From Pavlovales sp. CCMP2436 (taxonomy: Eukaryota > Haptophyta > Pavlovophyceae > Pavlovales), in contig MU631311.1 of NCBI GenBank assembly GCA_026770615.1, positions 685,513 to 695,699 of the forward strand: a stretch of 10,187 bases of DNA, given 5' to 3'. The notes beneath the pieces are model-generated. The model searched no databases. It had not been told where the DNA came from and saw only the letters and a list, made by a program, of their open reading frames with translations. Positions within the stretch are counted from its first letter, which is position 1. Every line of letters starts with the position of its first letter. Below, piece by piece: positions 7,129 through 10,187 of the stretch. A program made the translations under genes and the position numbers.

Positions 7129-7473
7129 ATGAATTGGGGTAAATTCGGACGCAGTGTTGCACGTTGGGGGTCTAATGCCTTGCCGAAATTTCAGCAGTTC
7201 GGACGGTCGTCAGGCAACTTCTTGCATAACGCTGCATCTACGCTAAGCAAAATATCACAAAACGCCCGGCTCGGTTTGACGGCACTCGAGAACAGTGAGT
7301 TTGGACGTATTCCTGGAGCGGGAGAGGCACTTGGATTTGGACGTGATGTATTGAATGGGATCTCTGCAGGCGCCCGGGTAGCCGGTCAGGTAGGCAATAT
7401 CGCAAGTGGCGTAGGTGCCAGCAAGGAGTTGCGTGGTCTCACAAGCCAGTTCGAGCGGTTGGCCAACACATAA
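7129..7473 (+). CDS. Small Gly/Ala-rich protein between penton and MCP
   Basis: A 114-aa protein of unknown function. The N-terminal 30 residues are basic and aromatic (MNWGKFGRSVARWGSNALPKF). The middle and C-terminal part is Gly/Ala/Ser/Val-rich (IPGAGEALGFGRDVLNGISA then GARVAGQVGNIASGVGA) and reads as amphipathic or weakly hydrophobic helix, not a clear transmembrane segment. Its place between penton and major capsid genes on the same strand points to a minor virion component. A membrane-active or capsid-lining peptide, as known for small adenovirus core proteins, is a possible analogy but not shown by sequence. It lies 51 nt after the penton stop. Confidence 0.78.
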   Translation: MNWGKFGRSVARWGSNALPKFQQFGRSSGNFLHNAASTLSKISQNARLGLTALENSEFGRIPGAGEALGFGRDVLNGISAGARVAGQVGNIASGVGASKELRGLTSQFERLANT

Positions 7474-7516
7474 AGTAGGTGACGTCTTTGGCGTCGTTTA
7501 ACAAAAAAAAAATCGA

Positions 7517-7554
7517 AATAAAAATCTAGACTCCTTATACAAAGCAAAAAATCG
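7517..7554 (+). promoter_or_regulatory. Promoter of the major capsid protein gene
   Basis: AATAAAAAT (7517-7525), within the string AATAAAAATCTA also seen before the 160-aa gene, lies 29 nt before the ATG. There is no TATATA box; the intervening sequence contains CTTATAC and an A-rich run. A short GACG/CGTC inverted pair (7481-7495) lies between the preceding stop codon and this element. Confidence 0.6.
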
Positions 7555-8817
7555 ATGGAGTCAGTCCCTAGCTATTATCAATACGAGCCACGTTCGCTAT
7601 CGGTTCCAGCGGAAATCTTGCGGCACTACTTGACTTCTTCCAGCGGTAGCGGTCCAGTGGCTGGCGGAGGTAAGCTTACGTTCGATATCCAGGCTGGTCT
7701 ACCGGGCCTACACCTCGATGGCTCACAGACTGTGCTGTCTTATACGATCGTGAACGACAACGCAACACCCATCACACTCGACGGAAGCGCGGTATCGATG
7801 ATCTCGAGTGTTGATGTGTTTTTCGGTAGTCAGCATCTCAGTTCGATCTCAGAGTATGGTGCACTATTTGCGGTGATTCAAGACTTTACAACGGATTTGG
7901 ATTCACTTCGTTCATCGGGTACCATGCGCGGTGTTGCCGACTACAGTTGCACTGATAATTCCGCGGCTGAGATCGTAAAATCGTACTATTCTCGGGCTGG
8001 CGCCACTATTGCCGCGGGAGGGTCACTTACTATCGCGCTCCCGCTAATGAACCTGTTGGGCACACTCGGTATGAAAGCCATACCGTTGTCCGCGCTGAAA
8101 GAGTCCATTAGACTAGAAATCAAATTCGCCCCGTCTGTAGACTGGGGGACTTACGATACTGCCTTGGCTTCGAATTCTGGGGTGACGGTGACGAACGCGA
8201 AATTGCACTTGACCGAGGTTCGGCTAGACGCCGCGGTAGAGACCGCGATGTACCAGTCTCTTAATGGGGTGGTCACGGCGCCCTGCTTCGATTATTCTCA
8301 CTTTCGCAGCACCGTAAGTGCTAATGCGGGTTTTATTTCGATGCAGATCCCCGTACGAGTCAGTTCGGCCTGCAATATCTTCGTTAGCCTTAAAAACAGT
8401 GCAGACGCAACCCCCCACCTTACAAAGACGATCTCACAGCGTACACGAGCGGGTTGTAAGAATTATAGGTTTCGCCTGGGCGCCATGGTGGTCCCTCAAT
8501 CCGCGATAGATTGTACGGGGTCCGCTGCCGAGGCACGCTTTGAACTATCGAAGGCACTGGGATCGGGTATCTCAGACGCCTCGGCTCGCTCGTGTGTCAG
8601 TTCCGTCGAATACGTGAACGACGGCTTTTGTATTGGTCTTGCCTTGCAGGCTTTCCCGCAGAGCGACTCGCTATCGGACGGCATTAGCACCCAGCTCATG
8701 CATGTGGTATTCGAAGCCCAGATTGCTGCCGATAATCCTGCCTTGATGGTCGACGTCTGGGTGCAGCACGAGAAGATATTGGTCGCGCAGCAAGGTCTTC
8801 TGTCCTACCAGTCTTAA
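7555..8817 (+). CDS. MCP: Major capsid protein, double jelly-roll type
   Basis: A 420-aa major capsid protein that should trimerise into the pseudo-hexameric capsomers of an icosahedral shell. Two beta-rich halves can be traced, about residues 36-228 and 240-420. Family-like stretches are the ALPLMNLLGTLGMKAIPLS region (161-179) ending the first jelly roll, YRFRLGAMVVPQS (304-316), and near the C-terminus GLALQAFPQSDSLSDGIST (361-379) followed by VDVWVQHEKILVAQQGLLS (399-417). This fits PLV-type MCPs in length and pattern. It is the last gene of the rightward block; no credible gene follows for 1.37 kb. The fold is inferred from family resemblance; a structure prediction would settle it. Confidence 0.92.
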   Translation: MESVPSYYQYEPRSLSVPAEILRHYLTSSSGSGPVAGGGKLTFDIQAGLPGLHLDGSQTVLSYTIVNDNATPITLDGSAVSMISSVDVFFGSQHLSSISEYGALFAVIQDFTTDLDSLRSSGTMRGVADYSCTDNSAAEIVKSYYSRAGATIAAGGSLTIALPLMNLLGTLGMKAIPLSALKESIRLEIKFAPSVDWGTYDTALASNSGVTVTNAKLHLTEVRLDAAVETAMYQSLNGVVTAPCFDYSHFRSTVSANAGFISMQIPVRVSSACNIFVSLKNSADATPHLTKTISQRTRAGCKNYRFRLGAMVVPQSAIDCTGSAAEARFELSKALGSGISDASARSCVSSVEYVNDGFCIGLALQAFPQSDSLSDGISTQLMHVVFEAQIAADNPALMVDVWVQHEKILVAQQGLLSYQS

Positions 8818-8850
8818 AAGCAACTGAAGCCACTAAAAATCAAAAAAATA

Positions 8851-8910
8851 CCCACCAAGACCCACCAAGACCCACCAAGACCCACCAAGACCCACCGAGA
8901 CCCACCAAGA
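8851..8910. repeat. Six tandem 10-bp repeats after the MCP gene
   Basis: The unit CCCACCAAGA occurs six times without gaps, five copies identical and the fifth with one A-to-G change (CCCACCGAGA). It begins 33 nt after the MCP stop codon. One unit per helical turn and strong strand bias (no T at all) are notable. A role in transcript ending, protein binding or recombination cannot be told from sequence. Confidence 0.92.
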
Positions 8911-8944
8911 CCCGCACGTCAAACATAGTCTTATTACGTATAAA

Positions 8945-9022
8945 TGTGCTGTGTTGCGTATCCCTCGCCGGGGTTGTGCTACATACGTGTATCCAGGGGT
9001 GTGCTATTTCGGTAGCCCCCTG
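8945..9022. repeat. Three diverged TGTGCT-led repeats
   Basis: Three neighbouring units start TGTGCT at 8945, 8975 and 9000 and share a later (G)TATCCC or GGTAGCCC block, with unit lengths of 30, 25 and 23 nt. They match two cleaner copies at 9365 and 9396. The first two are the most diverged. Confidence 0.6.
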
Positions 9023-9364
9023 AAATTCCATGTACTTTTTTATAACGGGCCGCACAGGCGCACAGTCGGTTTTCAGCACTCCCCCAGGCTCCAGATCGAT
9101 CAGCACCGTCCACCTGACGAACTTTGTGAGCGCCACCCATACCCACATCGACCACTGGCTCGCGCAAACTCGATTTCAAAAAACGAACTTTTTCCTAAGG
9201 GCCCTTACCTCATTTGGCGTTTTTTCAAAGTGGTCTTACTCGACGATAAAATGACCGGGGACGACTCCCAGACCTACCACCCACCACAGGGGTCCTACCA
9301 CGCCTCCCCAGGCCTCCGGTTGCCCGAGTTTTGCCCCAGAAGGCCTATATTGAGCAACCCCCGC
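9023..9364. other. Non-coding stretch, no feature recognised
   Basis: Open frames cross this stretch on both strands (for example + from 8951 to 9394 and - from 9148 to 8840), but their translations look random, shift from Pro/His/Arg-rich to repeat-derived, and lack a promoter element at the spacing used elsewhere. A C-rich block (9275-9320) and AGGCCTATATTGAG (9341-9354) are present. A decayed gene cannot be excluded. Confidence 0.4.
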
Positions 9365-9423
9365 TGTGCTATACTCGGTAGCCCTAACGGTTAAGTGTGC
9401 TATTCAGGTAGCCCTAACGGTTA
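9365..9423. repeat. Two TGTGCTAT...GGTAGCCCTAACGGTTA repeats
   Basis: Copies at 9365-9393 (29 nt) and 9396-9423 (28 nt) share TGTGCTAT and the 16-nt block GGTAGCCCTAACGGTT(A), differing only in the short middle. A truncated TGTGCTAGGTAC follows at 9428. They are related to the three diverged copies at 8945-9022. Confidence 0.85.
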
Positions 9424-9582
9424 TTTATGTGCTAGGTACATGACCTTTTTGAGGCCTATATACTTTTCGGCTATTTACGAAATCTTAGTTATTTTTTCAG
9501 CCAGTCTCACAAGTACATAATCTAAAAGTCATGACTATACCTAGGATTTCTACAGTTCAACTGTCTATTTACGACTACTTAA
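9424..9582. other. A/T-rich non-coding stretch
   Basis: No gene, RNA gene or repeat block is recognised. The only local echo is GAGGCCTATATAC (9452-9464), which resembles AAGGCCTATATTG at 9340-9352. Confidence 0.4.
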
Positions 9583-9940
9583 TAATCGCCGCTCAAATAT
9601 GATTTCCCGCACGAGTTTACCGAGTGTAAGTCCGCTCAAATATGATTTTTGCACGGTAATCCTGCTCGCTCAAATATGACTCCTTTTGGCCTTTTTTGGA
9701 TGCGTGGGGGTTTATATAAACTACTAAAATACTTCTAGAGAAAAGAATGTTACACAGGAAAATAAAAAACACGAATATGATTCTCTATGGGCCCGCCGTG
9801 CTTATCCCTCTGCTTCGCGCACACATTCGATGAAGCCTGAAAAGAGTCATATTTGATCGGGCGGGATTCTCGTGCAAAAATCATATTTGAAGACCCTTAC
9901 ACTCGGCATTATCGTCCGAAAAATCATATTTGAGCGATTA
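9583..9940. repeat. Large inverted repeat with six TCAAATATGA motifs
   Basis: Arms of about 120 bp (9590-9710 and 9816-9936) pair without gaps around one axis at base 9763, about three quarters identical. TAATCGC/GCGATTA extends the outer ends with a 3-nt offset (9583-9589, 9934-9940). The best paired block is 20 bp, TCAAATATGATTTTTGCACG at 9636-9655, perfect against 9871-9890. The near-palindromic decamer TCAAATATGA lies at 9593, 9636 and 9670, and inverted at 9847, 9881 and 9924, with spacings of 43 and 34 nt mirrored exactly. The roughly 105-nt loop is A/T-rich, with the palindrome TTTATATAAA at 9711-9720. A replication origin, a paired regulatory centre or an inserted inverted-repeat element are all possible; I see no target-site duplication. 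Confidence 0.88.
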
Positions 9941-9967
9941 CGTCGATCGCCCTCATGGTTCACGCAT

Positions 9968-10009
9968 ACCACCCCGAACCCAAACCACCCCGAACCCAAA
10001 CCACCCCGA
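9968..10009. repeat. 16-bp tandem repeat
   Basis: The unit ACCACCCCGAACCCAA occurs twice in full (9968-9983, 9984-9999) with a third partial copy of ten bases. It is T-free on the + strand, as is the 10-bp repeat at 8851, and shares the ACCAC/CCCACC flavour. Confidence 0.8.
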
Positions 10010-10110
10010 CATAGGTCTTCGTCGAACCCTTCCGTCGTCGCGCATGTCACCCCGTACCCCAACCTTGTTGTCGTCGCGCCGTCGCGCGTCGTCGCGCCGT
10101 AGCGCCGTCG
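10010..10110. repeat. GTCG/CGCC-rich low-complexity stretch
   Basis: The second half (about 10065-10110) is built from GTCGTCGCGCCGTCGCG-like triplet variants and is much richer in G+C than the flanking DNA. Earlier parts repeat TTCGTCGAACCCTTCCGTCG and CACCCCGTACCCC. No coding signal is convincing. Confidence 0.5.
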
Positions 10111-10187
10111 CCCAGCCATTCCCGATTTTTGCCTCACCCAGCCATTCCCGATTTTTGCCTCACCCAGCCATTCCCGATTTTTGCCTC
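10111..10187. repeat. 26-bp tandem repeat running off the window
   Basis: A 26-bp unit beginning CCCAGCCATTCCCGATTTTT and ending GCCTCA is repeated head to tail at 10111-10136 and 10137-10162. A third copy of 25 bases is cut by the window end. The visible copies are identical, which suggests recent or ongoing amplification. The repeat probably continues beyond the window. Confidence 0.92.

Noticed and set aside
3627..7525. AATAAA strings read as polyadenylation signals
   Set aside because: Two copies lie in a divergent gap where no gene ends and the distance to the next start codon is nearly constant, so promoter function explains them better; dual use after the ATPase gene remains possible.
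8840..9148. - strand ORF of 102 aa
   Set aside because: Its C-terminus is just the translated 10-bp repeat (GGSWWVLVGL-like) and the rest has no family resemblance; no promoter element at viral spacing.
8951..9394. + strand ORF of 147 aa
   Set aside because: Begins with GTG within a repeat unit, has random-looking Pro/His/Arg-rich sequence, and ends in another repeat unit.
9777..9833. 18-codon ORF in the loop of the inverted repeat
   Set aside because: Very short, and the nearby AATAAAAAA is only 7 nt from the ATG, not 22-34 nt as at the other genes.
9583..9940. CRISPR-like array
   Set aside because: The repeated decamers are too short, occur in both orientations around one axis, and there are no cas genes; the rest of the window is eukaryotic-virus type.
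9583..9940. Transposable element (MITE) with target-site duplication
   Set aside because: The inverted arms would fit, but no direct duplication is seen flanking 9583 or 9940, so I did not call it a mobile element.
9847..10137. - strand ORF of 96 aa and the + strand ORF 9872-10102
   Set aside because: Both read through the inverted repeat, the 16-bp repeat and the GTCG-rich stretch; the translations are repeat-derived.
1..10187. tRNA or rRNA genes
   Set aside because: I saw no cloverleaf-like segment or rRNA-like sequence by eye in the gaps; a covariance-model search would be decisive and was not possible.

Overview
The window looks like part of a Polinton-like virus (PLV) or a closely related small eukaryotic dsDNA virus or integrated element. 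Three proteins make the case together. They are a double-jelly-roll type major capsid protein (7555-8817, + strand), a penton/minor capsid protein (6304-7077, +) and an A32-like FtsK/HerA-type DNA-packaging ATPase (4909-5682, -). Such elements are best known from algae and other protists. The host cannot be read from this sequence, and nothing shows whether this copy is free or integrated. Genes are intron-free and tightly packed, with A/T-rich TATA-like start regions, as expected for a eukaryotic DNA virus and not for a bacterial phage.

Layout. Positions 1-319 are mostly non-coding, with a possible small + strand gene (166-474) that starts with a KHEA/KIET tetrapeptide repeat. Five genes then lie on the - strand. 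In transcription order from the divergent centre outward they are a proline-rich/basic helical protein (6202-5720), the packaging ATPase (5682-4909), a 412-aa proline-rich protein of unknown function (4882-3644), an 839-aa fibre-like protein with an internal duplication and a discoidin-like C-terminal domain (3599-1080), and a class-3-type lipase with a complete Ser/Asp/His set (982-320). A 101-bp bidirectional promoter region (6203-6303) separates them from three + strand genes: penton, a small Gly-rich virion-type protein (7129-7473) and the major capsid protein. From 8818 to the end at 10187 I see no credible gene. That 1.37 kb is repeat-rich, with six 10-bp repeats directly after the capsid gene, a dispersed TGTGCTAT...GGTAGCCC repeat, a large symmetrical inverted repeat carrying six copies of TCAAATATGA, 16-bp repeats, and a 26-bp tandem repeat that runs off the window end.

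How it works together. The genes form a particle-building and host-contact module: shell (MCP, penton), genome packaging (ATPase), probable host attachment (fibre/discoidin) and probable membrane attack (lipase), plus three unassigned candidate virion proteins. No replication or integration gene (polymerase, helicase-primase, integrase) and no maturation protease is visible, so they would lie outside this window if the element is complete.

The two most interesting non-coding signals are (i) an RATAAAWAT-type element 22-34 nt upstream of eight of the nine candidate start codons, paired with a TATATA box at four of them, which looks like the virus's own promoter code, and (ii) the six-copy inverted repeat at 9583-9940, a candidate origin or regulatory centre.
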